From Solirubrobacter ginsenosidimutans (GTDB lineage: Bacteria; Actinomycetota; Thermoleophilia; Solirubrobacterales; Solirubrobacteraceae): 64,000 bases of DNA. A model generated the notes under the pieces. The model ran no database searches and had not been told where the DNA came from. It worked only from the letters and a program-made list of their open reading frames with translations. Numbering within the stretch: position 1 is the stretch's first letter; each line of letters begins with the position of its first letter. The stretch lies in NCBI RefSeq assembly GCF_027587205.1, contig NZ_JAPDOD010000036.1:35025-99024 (forward strand), written 5' to 3'. Positions 1-9,928 of this stretch are shown piece by piece. The position numbers were made by a program, and so were the translations under genes.

Positions 1-2051
1 GCCTCCACCGCCGTATCCCACGCGGACTGCGGGTCCGCTCCGGCCCGCGCGGCGGCCAGCGCGTGGAAGGCGATCTGCGCCGCGGGGACGTCGGCACCCG
101 CGTCGCGGCGAACGATCAGGGCGCCGGCCACCGCCTCGTGGATCGCGCCGCGGCGCTGCTCGGGGAGCGCCTCGCGAACGGCGTCGCGAACGATCCCGTG
201 CGCGAAGGAGAAGTGCCCGGCCTGCTCGGCGGAGACGAGCCCCGAGGCGAGCCCGCGGTCGACCGCGGCGGCCACCGTCGCCCGCGGCACGCTCGCCGCC
301 CGCGAGAGGTCGGCGATCGTGAAGCGCCCAGCGACCGCGCCCACCTCCAGCACCGCGCAGGCCTCGTCGCCGAGTCGCTCGACGCGGCGGCGGACGACCT
401 CGCGCACGCGCGCGGGGACGAGCGTCGTGCTGGTGTCGTCGTCGACGGACCCGGAGGAGAGCAGGCGGATCAGCTCCGCGACGTAGAACGGATTGCCGCG
501 CGTGCGGCGGTGGATCGAGTCGGCCGTCGGCTGCGCGACGTCGGCGGGCAGGAGCGCGCGGACGGCCTCGGGCTCCAGCCCGCCCAGCTCCACCCGCGCC
601 ACGCGCGAATCGCCCTCGATCCCTTCCAGCACCTCCGGGAAGGCGACCTCGCCCTCGGTGTACGCGCCGGCGACGAGCACGCGCGCCGCCGTCTCGGCCG
701 CCACCACGTGCGACAGCAGCCGCAGCGACGACGCGTCCGCCCAGTGGAGATCGTCGAGCACGACGACCAGCGGCGCGTCCGTCGCGGCGATCGCCAGCAG
801 ATCGGCGACGGCGTCGTAGAGCTGCAGGCGCTGCTCCTCGCCCCCGGAACCGGTGGCCGCGCCGCCCAGCAGTGGGCCGAGCGCGGGGTCGGTCTCGCCC
901 GCCACGAGGCCGCTCAGCGCGCGCACGACCGGGCGCCAGACGCCGTACGGGCGCCCTTCCGCCTCGCCGCGCCCGCGGACCGCCACGCCACCGCGGTTGC
1001 CGGCCTCGTTGGCGAGTGCGTCGAGCAGCGTCGTCTTGCCGATGCCCGACTCGCCCGCGACGACGACCGTGCGCACCGTCCCGCTCCAGGCCTGGGTCAG
1101 CACCTTGCGCAGGCGCTCGAGCTCGGGACCGCGGCCGACCACGCCGGCGGGCGTGAAGGCCTCCTCGGACGGGCGGGAGATCAGGCGGTCGAGCTCGCGC
1201 GCGACGCCCACGGCGTCGGCGGGCCGGTCCGCGGGATCGGGCGCGATCAGCGCGAGGATCAGCCGGTCCAGCGCCTCCGGGACGCCGGTCACGCGACTCG
1301 ACGGCGGCGGCGGGACGCGCATCCGGAAGATGTCCTTGGAGTCGAACGGCCGCGACCCGCACAGCAGCTCGTACAGGGTCACGCCGAGCGCGAAGAGGTC
1401 CGACAGCGGCGTCGCGGCCTCGCCCAGCGTCTGCTCGGGCGCGGCGTAGCGCGGCGTGCCGGCGGGTGGAGCGGATTCGCCCTCGGCGACGGCGACGCCG
1501 AAGTCCCCCAGCGCGGCCTCCCCCTCGGCGTCGATCCAGACGTTGTCGGGCTTGACGTCGCGATGGACGACGCCGTGGGCGTGCGCGTGGGCGAGCGCGT
1601 TGGCGATCTCGCGCCCGGCGGCGATCACCTCCTGGGGCTCCAGCCGGCGGGCGGGTGCGCGTTCGAGCCGGTCGGCGAGCGACCCGCCCGTCATGTAGCG
1701 GGCGACGAGGCAGGGCGTGCCGTCGTCCTCGAAGACGTCGTGCACGGTGACGATGTGCCGGTGACCGCCGAGGCGGGCGGTGAGCCGGGCCTCGCGGCGC
1801 AGCCGCTCCCACGCCCCAGGCCCGCTGACCCGCGCGAGCGCGACGCCGCGGTCGAGCGTGAGGTCGTGCGCGAGCCACACGTCCTTGGCCGCCCCGCGGC
1901 CGAGCTGGCGCTGCAGGAGATAGCGGCCGGCCACCATCCCCGGGCTCGCCGCGACCGGCGCGGCCGCCTCCGGGGAGGCGATCGTGCATGCCGGGCAAGG
2001 ACCGCCATCCGCATCCAGCGGGCGACCGCAATTCGGGCACGTGGAGCGCAA
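1..2051 (-). CDS. Protein kinase / AAA-ATPase fusion protein, 3' end cut by window edge
   Basis: About 683 codons are visible and the gene continues past the left edge. A short N-terminal zinc-ribbon-like segment (CPNC, then CPAC) precedes a Ser/Thr kinase-like domain with a glycine loop (LGRGAAKDV), catalytic loop HRDVKPDN and DFG, followed by an AAA/NTPase domain with Walker A GESGIGKTTLL and Walker B VVVLDDLHWAD. The layout is that of large actinobacterial PknK-like signalling proteins. At the position of the usual beta-3 lysine I read VALARVSG, so that lysine is missing, while a lysine is kept in the glycine loop. I chose the TTG at 2051 because it lies directly before the first Cys pair and has GAGG about 11 bases upstream. 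The target is unknown. Kinase fold and ATPase domain are secure; catalytic activity is uncertain. Confidence 0.85.
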   Translation of the reverse strand, partial: MRSTCPNCGRPLDADGGPCPACTIASPEAAAPVAASPGMVAGRYLLQRQLGRGAAKDVWLAHDLTLDRGVALARVSGPGAWERLRREARLTARLGGHRHIVTVHDVFEDDGTPCLVARYMTGGSLADRLERAPARRLEPQEVIAAGREIANALAHAHAHGVVHRDVKPDNVWIDAEGEAALGDFGVAVAEGESAPPAGTPRYAAPEQTLGEAATPLSDLFALGVTLYELLCGSRPFDSKDIFRMRVPPPPSSRVTGVPEALDRLILALIAPDPADRPADAVGVARELDRLISRPSEEAFTPAGVVGRGPELERLRKVLTQAWSGTVRTVVVAGESGIGKTTLLDALANEAGNRGGVAVRGRGEAEGRPYGVWRPVVRALSGLVAGETDPALGPLLGGAATGSGGEEQRLQLYDAVADLLAIAATDAPLVVVLDDLHWADASSLRLLSHVVAAETAARVLVAGAYTEGEVAFPEVLEGIEGDSRVARVELGGLEPEAVRALLPADVAQPTADSIHRRTRGNPFYVAELIRLLSSGSVDDDTSTTLVPARVREVVRRRVERLGDEACAVLEVGAVAGRFTIADLSRAASVPRATVAAAVDRGLASGLVSAEQAGHFSFAHGIVRDAVREALPEQRRGAIHEAVAGALIVRRDAGADVPAAQIAFHALAAARAGADPQSAWDTAVE

Positions 2052-2183
2052 CTGGCTCAGAACCTCGAAGTCTACGGACGCCGGTGTCTCACTCGATGGG
2101 GGGAGATGCCTCACACCCGCCGTGGGAAAGGTTCACCCCCCAAGCTCATGGTGGTCCCCTCGACGATCGGGGAGGGTTACGCC

Positions 2184-2564
2184 ATGGCCGCCCCCTCCCT
2201 TCTCTTCCCCGCTTCCGACGTCACGACGATCCAGCGTGACTTCGCCGCCGAGGCGACTCTTGAACGCGTCAGGTCCGCAGCGATGATCGCAAGAGACCGG
2301 ATCGCCGAGCTCGACAACGTCCGGGTCCTCGGCCCGGAGGTCAAGAGCGGCAGCGACAGCGTCCGCCTCGCGATCGACCTGCGCGACACGGGCCGCGACG
2401 CCTGGCAGGTCGCCTGCGCGATGGCCGGCCGCGGGTTCACGCTCGACGCCGCCTCGCACCGCGTGATCGTCGTCCGTCTGACCGAGGACGACATCCGCGA
2501 CGCGACGCACCACCGCCTCGCGTCCGCCCTGCAGCTCGCGCTCTGGGCCTCGCCGGCTAACTGA
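2184..2564 (+). CDS. Fragment-like protein resembling part of Orn/Lys/Arg decarboxylases
   Basis: This 126-residue protein starts at an ATG with an excellent ribosome site (GGAGGG, 7 bases upstream). It resembles the stretch that follows the PLP-binding domain in fold-type I Orn/Lys/Arg decarboxylases: a helix with LERVRSAAMIARDRIAEL, the segment NVRVLGPE, a strand RLAIDLRDTG, then ASHRVIVVRLTEDD. The PLP domain with its lysine is absent, so it cannot be a decarboxylase on its own. Codon use is typical of the neighbourhood and the ribosome site is intact, so it is probably expressed rather than a decayed remnant. Its 3' end overlaps the convergent MarR gene by 8 bases. The family resemblance is from memory of the fold's motifs and is moderate. 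Confidence 0.55.
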   Translation: MAAPSLLFPASDVTTIQRDFAAEATLERVRSAAMIARDRIAELDNVRVLGPEVKSGSDSVRLAIDLRDTGRDAWQVACAMAGRGFTLDAASHRVIVVRLTEDDIRDATHHRLASALQLALWASPAN

Positions 2565-2919
2565 GGGTTTCCGCGAGCACTCGGCGGTGCGTGGGACGCG
2601 CCGCGTCGTAGCGCTCGCGTCCTTCCTCGGTCAGACAGACCGAGATCCCGCGCCGGTCCTCCGGGCACATCGCGCGGGCCACGAGTCCGTCCTTCTCGAG
2701 GCGGGCGACCGTACGCGACAGCGCGCTCTGGCTCAGATGCACGGCGGCGGCCAGCTCCTGCATCCGAGGCTTCTCGCCGCAGTCGCACGCGAGCCGCTCG
2801 AGCACTTCGAACTCGCTCATCCCGAGCCCGTGGTCGGCCAGCGCCTCGTCCAGCGCGCACGCCGTGCGGGCATGGCGCGTCAGGAGCTCACGCCATTGCT
2901 CACCGAGATCGACTGACAC
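2557..2919 (-). CDS. MarR family transcriptional regulator
   Basis: The 120-residue protein has the winged-helix arrangement of MarR regulators: an N-terminal dimer helix, recognition region LSQSALSRTVARLEKDGLV, and the wing with the family motif CPEDRRGISVCLTEEG (compare DxRxxxxxLT). It probably represses the divergent MFS exporter and itself, releasing DNA on binding a small phenolic or drug-like ligand; the ligand cannot be read from sequence. The start is taken as GTG at 2919, giving a normal-length short MarR; longer upstream frames run through the divergent promoter region and are low-quality arginine-rich sequence. Two palindromes lie just upstream (2937-2972). Confidence 0.87.
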   Translation of the reverse strand: MSVDLGEQWRELLTRHARTACALDEALADHGLGMSEFEVLERLACDCGEKPRMQELAAAVHLSQSALSRTVARLEKDGLVARAMCPEDRRGISVCLTEEGRERYDAARPTHRRVLAETLS

Positions 2920-2936
2920 GCTGTCGATTGTACACC

Positions 2937-2972
2937 GTGCATCTATTGCTATTGCATTAGATGCACGTGCAT
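2937..2972. promoter_or_regulatory. Palindromic operator candidates between marR-like gene and MFS exporter
   Basis: GTGCATCTA (2937-2945) is repeated inverted and perfect at 2958-2966 with a 12-base spacer. A second perfect 12-base palindrome, ATGCACGTGCAT, covers 2961-2972 and shares the right arm. The block sits 18 bases upstream of the MarR start and about 15 bases upstream of the exporter start, exactly where a MarR dimer would block both promoters. The site is AT-rich against a very GC-rich background. Confidence 0.65.
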
Positions 2973-2987
2973 GTATTGTCTCTGGGG

Positions 2988-4388
2988 ATGACTTCTTCCT
3001 CCCCGGCTGCTCAGCGGTGGGACGCGCGTCTCTGGACCGCGCTCTTCCTGCTGTGCGGCGTGCTCTTCCTCGACGGGCTCGACGTCTCGATGGTCGGCGT
3101 CGCACTCCCCTCGATCCAGGCCGACCTCGGCCTCACCACCTCCCAGCTGCAGTGGGTCATCTCGGCCTACGTGCTCGGTCTGGGCGGCGTGCTCCTTCTC
3201 GGAGGCCGCGCCGCTGATCTCCTCGGCCGGCGGCGGGTGCTGATCGCGGCGCTGTCGGTCTTCACGCTCGCCTCGCTGATGGGCGGACTCGTCGACAGCG
3301 GCGCCCTGCTGATCGCCGCCCGTTTCCTCAAGGGCGTCGCCGCGGCGTTCACCGTCCCCGCCTCGCTCTCCCTGCTCACCACGACCTTCACCGAAGGCCC
3401 CGCCCGCAACAAGGCGATGGCGATCTTCAACGCGTTCGGCGCCAGCGGGTTCTCCTTCGGGCTCGTGTTCGGCGGCCTGCTGACCGAGGTCGGCTGGCGC
3501 TGGACCTTCCTGCTGCCGGTGCCGGTCGCGGCGCTGCTGCTGTTCCTGATGCCGCGCTACATCGCTCGCGACCGCCCGCACATCGGGCAGAAGCGCCGCT
3601 ACGACCTTCCCGGTGCGTTGCTGCTGACCGCGGGGATGCTGCTGCTGGTGCGCACGATCGTCGAGGCGCCCAATGCGGGCTGGGCCGCTCCCGAGACGAT
3701 CGCCGCGTTCCTGCTCGCCGCGGGCCTGCTCGCAGCTTTCGTCGCCGTCGAGCGCCGCGCGCCGCAGCCGCTCGTGCGGCTCGGCATCCTCCGCTCCGCC
3801 CCGCTCGTGCGGGCGAACCTCGGCGCGATGTGCCTGTTCGGCGCCTACGTCGGCTTCCAGTTCGTGGCGACGTTGTACCTGCAGAAGACGCTCCAGTGGA
3901 GCGCCCTGGAGACCGCGCTGGCGTTCCTGCCCGCCGGCCTGTTCGTCGCCGTCGGCGCGCCGCGGATGGGCACGGTGATCACGCGCTACGGCACGGCCAA
4001 GCCGATCGTGGCCTCCACGGTCGCGTTCGCGGCCGGTTACGCGCTCTTCCTGCGCGTGGACGCGACGCCCTACGTGCTCACGTTCCTGCCGACGATCATG
4101 CTGCTCGGCCTCGGCTTCGCCCTCGGTTACGCGGCGCTCAGCGTCCAGGCCACCGCGGGCGTCTCCGACCATGAGCAGGGCCTGGCCGCCGGCCTGGTCC
4201 AGACCTCGTTCCAGATGGGCGGGGCGATCGTGCTGGCCGCGGTCAGCGCCGTCGTGGGCCAGGGAACGATCAGCGACTACCGGACGGCGATCGCGATCGT
4301 GCTCGGGGTCGCCGTGCTCAGCCTCGTGCTGGCGCTGACCGGCGTCGTGCGGCCGCGCACCGACGAGGTGGTCGCTACGGCCTCTTAG
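2988..4388 (+). CDS. MFS drug-efflux transporter (DHA2/EmrB-QacA type)
   Basis: A 466-residue polytopic membrane protein with the major facilitator A-motif region [14 protein letters not shown] between helices 2 and 3 and helix-1 motif [18 protein letters not shown], typical of 14-helix DHA2 proton-driven drug exporters. It is expected in the cytoplasmic membrane exporting hydrophobic or cationic compounds. An in-frame ATG exists at 2961 but lies inside the palindromic operator, so I chose ATG at 2988, which gives a normal N-terminus ([11 protein letters not shown]). The divergent MarR regulator is the likely controller. The 3' end overlaps hspR, on the opposite strand, by 14 bases. Substrate is not predictable. 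Confidence 0.9.
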   Translation: MTSSSPAAQRWDARLWTALFLLCGVLFLDGLDVSMVGVALPSIQADLGLTTSQLQWVISAYVLGLGGVLLLGGRAADLLGRRRVLIAALSVFTLASLMGGLVDSGALLIAARFLKGVAAAFTVPASLSLLTTTFTEGPARNKAMAIFNAFGASGFSFGLVFGGLLTEVGWRWTFLLPVPVAALLLFLMPRYIARDRPHIGQKRRYDLPGALLLTAGMLLLVRTIVEAPNAGWAAPETIAAFLLAAGLLAAFVAVERRAPQPLVRLGILRSAPLVRANLGAMCLFGAYVGFQFVATLYLQKTLQWSALETALAFLPAGLFVAVGAPRMGTVITRYGTAKPIVASTVAFAAGYALFLRVDATPYVLTFLPTIMLLGLGFALGYAALSVQATAGVSDHEQGLAAGLVQTSFQMGGAIVLAAVSAVVGQGTISDYRTAIAIVLGVAVLSLVLALTGVVRPRTDEVVATAS

Positions 4389-4824
4389 ACCCGCGACGGT
4401 GGGGGATGAGCGCGGTGCCCGGGGCGGCCTCGAACTTCACGATCTCGGCCTTGACGGACTCGCGCTTCTCCTCCAACCGGGCGATCTCCTCGAGCAGCTG
4501 CTCCGCGCGGCGCTCGAGGACGTCGACCTTGCGCTGCATGCGGTCGAGCTGCTGCTCGAGTTCGAAGACCCGCTCGACGCCGGCGAGGTTCATCCCCCAC
4601 TCCGTCGTCATCTCCTGGATCCGCCGCAGCCGCTCGACGTCGGCCTGCGAGTAGAGGCGCGTGCCCTTGGGGGAGCGTTTGGGCTCGATGAGCCCCCGCG
4701 TCTCGTACATCCGCAGCGTCTGCGGGTGCATCTCGGCCAGCTCGGCCGCGACCGAGATCATGAAGACCCCGCGGTCGTGGTCGACGCGGGCCGTGATGCG
4801 CGTGGTGGTGCGGCGGGCAGCCAT
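4375..4824 (-). CDS. hspR: HspR, MerR-family repressor of the heat-shock operon
   Basis: A 149-residue MerR-type protein: helix-turn-helix [20 protein letters not shown] with the HspR-typical [16 protein letters not shown] core, the wing [16 protein letters not shown], then a long coiled coil (about residues 80-135). In Streptomyces HspR binds HAIR sites and uses DnaK as co-repressor, shutting off its own operon. It is last in a dnaK-grpE-dnaJ-hspR operon, with dnaJ ending 3 bases upstream, which is the classical actinobacterial arrangement. I did not find a clear HAIR sequence near dnaK or upstream of nth. Terminal 14 bases overlap the convergent MFS gene. Confidence 0.93.
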   Translation of the reverse strand: MAARRTTTRITARVDHDRGVFMISVAAELAEMHPQTLRMYETRGLIEPKRSPKGTRLYSQADVERLRRIQEMTTEWGMNLAGVERVFELEQQLDRMQRKVDVLERRAEQLLEEIARLEEKRESVKAEIVKFEAAPGTALIPHRRGSKRP

Positions 4825-4827
4825 CGG

Positions 4828-5952
4828 CTAGGCCTTCCCCGCCGCCCTGAGGATCCGCTCGCGCGGGTTGCCGTTCATGACCTTCGAGAGCTGCTCGACG
4901 GCGTCGCGCTGCTCCTGGGTGAGGTCGGTCGGCATCTCGATCACGAAGCGATAGTGCAGGTCGCCCCGGCCGGAACCGGAGAGGATCGGGGGACCTTCGC
5001 CGCGAAGACGCTGCAGCGTGCCGTGTTTCGTTCCCGGCGCGACGCGCAGCTTCTTGGTGCCGTTGAGCGTCGGGACCTCGACCTCGGCCCCGCCGAGCGC
5101 CTCGGTGACGGTGATCGGCACCTCGACCTCGTAGTTCTCGCCCTTGGGCTTGAACACCGGGGACTCGGTCACGTGGGTGATCACGTACAGATCGCCCGCG
5201 GGGCCGCCGCGCAGACCCGCCTCGCCCTTGCCCGCGAGCTTGATGCGCGAACCCTCGCGCACGCCGGCCGGGATGTTGACCCGGTAGCGCTTCATCTCGC
5301 TCAGCCGGCCCTCGCCGCCGCAGGTCGGGCACGGATCCTCGATCACGGTGCCGGAGCCGTTGCAGCGATGGCACGGGCGCGTGATGGAGAACACGCCCTG
5401 GCCCTGGGCCTCGACGCCGCGGCCGTTGCAGACCGGGCAGACCTTCGGCGACGTGCCCGGGCGGGCGCCGCTGCCGCGACAGGTGCCGCAGGCCGCGTGG
5501 GTGGCGACGGAGACCGGGATCTGCGCGCCCTCATTGGCCTGCTCGAACGACAGCGTGACCGAGGTCTCGAGATCCTTGCCGCGCTCCACCGACGGCTTCG
5601 TGCGGTCACGCCCGCCGCCGCCGGAGTTGAAGATGCCCGACAGGATGTCCGAGAACGAGCCGAAGTCGGTCGCCGTCGCGCCGCCGCCCGCTCCGCCGCC
5701 GGTCGTGCCGGTGCCGAACGGGTTGCCGCCGCCGAAGACCGAGCCGCCACGGTCGTACTTCTTGCGCTTCTCCGGGTCCCCGATCACGTCGTAGGCCTCG
5801 GAGATCGCCTTGAAGCGCTCCTCCGCCCCGGGCTCGGAGTTCGTGTCCGGGTGGTACTTGCGGGCGAGCTTGCGGTACGCCTTCTTGATGTCCTCTTGGG
5901 ACGCCTTCTTGTCGACCCCCAGGGTCTTGTAGTGATCGGGAGCTCTCGCCAT
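4828..5952 (-). CDS. dnaJ: Chaperone DnaJ
   Basis: A full-length type I Hsp40 of 374 residues. The J-domain (about 7-72) contains HPD in RKYHPDTNSE; a Gly/Phe-rich segment follows (FGGGNPFGTG...); the zinc domain shows four CxxCxGxG repeats (CGTCRGSG, CPVCNGRG, CHRCNGSG, CPTCGGEG); the C-terminal peptide-binding region completes it. DnaJ delivers unfolded clients to DnaK and stimulates its ATPase. It lies 2 bases after grpE and 3 bases before hspR in one operon, so expression should follow HspR control. The start ATG at 5952 gives MARAPDHYKTLGV, normal for the family. Confidence 0.97.
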   Translation of the reverse strand: MARAPDHYKTLGVDKKASQEDIKKAYRKLARKYHPDTNSEPGAEERFKAISEAYDVIGDPEKRKKYDRGGSVFGGGNPFGTGTTGGGAGGGATATDFGSFSDILSGIFNSGGGGRDRTKPSVERGKDLETSVTLSFEQANEGAQIPVSVATHAACGTCRGSGARPGTSPKVCPVCNGRGVEAQGQGVFSITRPCHRCNGSGTVIEDPCPTCGGEGRLSEMKRYRVNIPAGVREGSRIKLAGKGEAGLRGGPAGDLYVITHVTESPVFKPKGENYEVEVPITVTEALGGAEVEVPTLNGTKKLRVAPGTKHGTLQRLRGEGPPILSGSGRGDLHYRFVIEMPTDLTQEQRDAVEQLSKVMNGNPRERILRAAGKA

Positions 5953-5954
5953 CG

Positions 5955-6541
5955 CTACCCCGCGACCACGACACGCGCGGGCCGCAGCACCGCGCCATTG
6001 ATCCGGTAGCCGGACTGGTAGACCTCGACCACGGTGCCCGGCTCCACGCCTTCGTGGGGCTGCTGGGCCATCGCCTCGTGCTCGTTGGGGTCGAAGACCT
6101 CGCCCTGCGGCGAGAACGTCTGGATGCCCACGCGGTTCAGCGCCGCCTGCAGCTCGCCGGCGACCATCGCGAAGCCCTTGACGACGTCCTCATGGCCGGC
6201 GGCGGCCTTCAGCGCGAGCTCGAGGTGGTCGATCGCGGGCAGCAGCTCCTTGGCCAGCTTGGCCATGCCACGGTCCACTGCCGCCGCGTTCTCGCGCGCC
6301 ATCCGCTTGCGGTAGTTCTCGAAGTCGGCCTGCGTGCGCTTGGCCAGCTCCAGGTAGTCGTCGGCCTTGTCCTGCGCGATCTTCAGTTCGGAAGCGGCGG
6401 GCGCCTCGGCGTCGCCGAAGGAGACCTCGCCCGTCCCGGCCGCGGCAGGATGCGGCGGCGCCGCCGCGGAGAAGTCGTCCTCCTCCGCGACGGGCTGTGC
6501 CTGAATCGTCTCCTCAGGCTCGGTACGAGTGTCTTCCGTCA

Positions 6542-6542
<1 letters not shown>
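5955..6542 (-). CDS. grpE: GrpE nucleotide exchange factor
   Basis: A 195-residue co-chaperone that releases ADP from DnaK. The N-terminal third is acidic and low complexity, the middle (about residues 65-110) is the long helix with RTQADFENYRKRMARE, a GrpE signature, and the C-terminal beta domain contains GVQPGTVVEV-like sequence (EPGTVVEVYQSGYRINGAVL) and ends RPARVVVAG. The ATG at 6542 shares one base with the dnaK stop (TGATG), so the two are translationally coupled. A GTG codon directly before it is also in frame, but ATG is preferred. Confidence 0.95.
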
Positions 6543-8455
<1,913 letters not shown>

Positions 8456-8477
8456 ATGCTTGCTCCTCTTGAAAATC

Positions 8478-9146
8478 TCAGTCTGCTTGGCGCAGATTGT
8501 AGCCGGTCGGGCAGAGCCGCAGAAGGGCGCACTCCTCACATTTAGGGCGCCTTGAATGACACGTCCGGCGCCCGTGGCGGAGCAGGTTCACGTGGAACTC
8601 GAGCTCCTGCCCGCGCGGGGTGAGGGCGAGCATCGCGTCATGCAGCTCCTCGAACGGGGCGCCTTCGCGGAACAGCCCGAGGCGGGTGCCGACGCGGCTC
8701 ACGTGCGTGTCGACCGGGATGTCGCGCATCCCGTAGGCGAACAGCAGCACACAGGCGGCGGTCTTGCGGCCGACCCCGGGGAGGGCGACGAGCTCCTGTC
8801 TCGCGTCGTTGACGCCGAGGCTCGCCAGGTGCTCGTCGAACGTGTCGATGTCGATGTCGCGCAGGATCTCCTGGATCCGCGCGGACTTGACCTTGGAGAT
8901 CCCGCCGGGCCGGATCGAGCGCTCCACGTCGGCGTTGTCGGCGTCGCGGACGGCGGCCCAATCGCCGAAGTCCCGGCGCAGGGCGAGGAACGCGACGTCG
9001 CGGTTGCGATCGTTGGTGGACTGCGACAGGACGGTCAGGATCAGCTCGTCCAGACCGTGGCCGTGCGGGGGCGCGAACGGGCGCCCGTAGACCTCGCGGA
9101 GGCGGTCGCGGATGCGCCGGACTCGGGCGCGGTTCGGGGCGGACAC
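8478..9146 (-). CDS. nth: Endonuclease III-like DNA glycosylase/AP lyase (HhH-GPD)
   Basis: A 222-residue base-excision repair enzyme. The helix-hairpin-helix [15 protein letters not shown] carries the catalytic Lys, [14 protein letters not shown] carries the catalytic Asp, and the C-terminal cluster C-x6-C-x2-C-x5-C ([17 protein letters not shown]) matches the 4Fe-4S loop of Nth. It removes oxidised pyrimidines and cleaves abasic sites. The GTG start at 9146 has a TAGGCT element ending about 8 bases upstream, suggesting a leaderless transcript. The dnaK operon follows closely. Substrate range inside the Nth family cannot be told from sequence. Confidence 0.9.
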   Translation of the reverse strand: MSAPNRARVRRIRDRLREVYGRPFAPPHGHGLDELILTVLSQSTNDRNRDVAFLALRRDFGDWAAVRDADNADVERSIRPGGISKVKSARIQEILRDIDIDTFDEHLASLGVNDARQELVALPGVGRKTAACVLLFAYGMRDIPVDTHVSRVGTRLGLFREGAPFEELHDAMLALTPRGQELEFHVNLLRHGRRTCHSRRPKCEECALLRLCPTGYNLRQAD

Positions 9147-9210
9147 CCTCAGCAGCCTATGCGTGACCCGTCCGGTTGACGCGCCCTACCCCGATTAGGG
9201 GAAAAAGCAC

Positions 9211-9355
9211 GTATCAGGGTATGCTTTCTGACGATACGGCAGGGTTATGTACGAATTCCTGCCGGGCGACCTTTAGGTTGCGGGGCCCGCGACGGAAGCG
9301 CGGGTGGTCAGAGTTCCAGCGACGGAATGCACTGGAACGCGGGTCCCCAGACCCG
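9211..9355 (+). ncRNA. Structured RNA leader candidate upstream of CAP-domain gene
   Basis: Six hairpins can be drawn almost end to end: GTATCAG/CTGacgATAC (9211-9237), GGCAGG/CCTGCC (9238-9263), GCGACC-ttta-GGTTGC (9266-9281, one G-U pair), CCCGCG/CGCGGG (9286-9304), GTTCCAG/CTGGAAC (9313-9338) and CGGGT/ACCCG (9340-9355). The fourth and fifth display the same sequence GCGACGGAA (9289-9297 and 9319-9327) at the stem-loop boundary. It ends 50 bases before the CAP-domain start codon. I do not recognise it as a known riboswitch. It could be a cis-regulatory leader or a small RNA; expression is unproven. Confidence 0.5.
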
Positions 9356-9405
9356 TGCAAGTACGCGTGCCTTTGGTCGGGCGCGCGGTTCCCAGGGAGA
9401 GCCCC

Positions 9406-9861
9406 ATGTCCGTCACGTCAGTGCGGCGAGCCGTGCTTGCCGTGTTACTGATCGCCTGTGTGGTCGCGCCTTCGCGTGCGTCCGCGGCGAGCCACGACGC
9501 CACAGAAGCCTCGATCATCCGCGCCCTCAACAACGCGCGGGCCAGCTACGGACTTCCGCGCCTGCGCTCGAGCAGCGGCCTCGCCCGCGCGGCCGGCGCC
9601 CACTCGGCCACGATGCGACGCACCAATCGGATCGGTCACGGCGACGTCGGGCGTCGGGTGCGGCGCTACGTCCGCACGCGCAAGGTCGGCGAGAACATCG
9701 CGTGGATGGACGGCTGCAACGCGACGCGCGTCGTGAACCTGTGGCTGAACTCCGCCCCGCACCGCAAGATCATGCTCTCGCGCTCCTTCCGGCGGATCGG
9801 CGTCGGGCGCAGCGGCTCGCGGCGGTGCTTCGTGACCGCGGATTTCGCCTCCGCGCACTAA
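9406..9861 (+). CDS. Secreted CAP-domain (SCP/PR-1-like) protein
   Basis: The 151-residue product has a cleavable signal peptide (about residues 1-28, ending SRASAA) followed by a minimal CAP fold. Recognisable CAP features are LNNARASYGLPRLR, the metal-site-like histidine in GHGDVG, GENIAW, and VNLWLNSAPHRKIML. Bacterial CAP proteins are exported and often tied to the cell envelope or lipid/ligand binding; the exact role is unknown. ATG at 9406 has a good ribosome site (AGGGAGAG, 4 bases upstream) and is followed directly by the signal peptide; earlier in-frame GTG codons lie in the structured leader. Confidence 0.88.
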   Translation: MSVTSVRRAVLAVLLIACVVAPSRASAASHDATEASIIRALNNARASYGLPRLRSSSGLARAAGAHSATMRRTNRIGHGDVGRRVRRYVRTRKVGENIAWMDGCNATRVVNLWLNSAPHRKIMLSRSFRRIGVGRSGSRRCFVTADFASAH

Positions 9862-9928
9862 AGCGCTCCACCCCTCATCCCGCCCCCTCATGCCCGCCGC
9901 CCAGCCGGGCGCTAGGGTCTGCTCCGCC

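Noticed and set aside
63..2183. Long plus-strand open frame continuous with the decarboxylase-like gene
   Set aside because: It is the antisense of the kinase/ATPase gene; its translation is Arg/Gly/Asp-rich and motif-free, while the minus strand gives clear kinase and Walker motifs.
2961..2987. Upstream ATG as start of the MFS exporter
   Set aside because: It lies within the palindromic operator and would add a non-conserved nine-residue extension.
8456..8477. HAIR operator for HspR at the dnaK start
   Set aside because: Only a partial TTCAAG-like half-site is present, with no matching second half at the required spacing.
9211..9355. Known riboswitch (c-di-AMP ydaO, c-di-GMP GEMM, guanidine-II)
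   Set aside because: The conserved cores of the first two are absent, and the repeated loop sequence does not form the ACGR tetraloops of guanidine-II.
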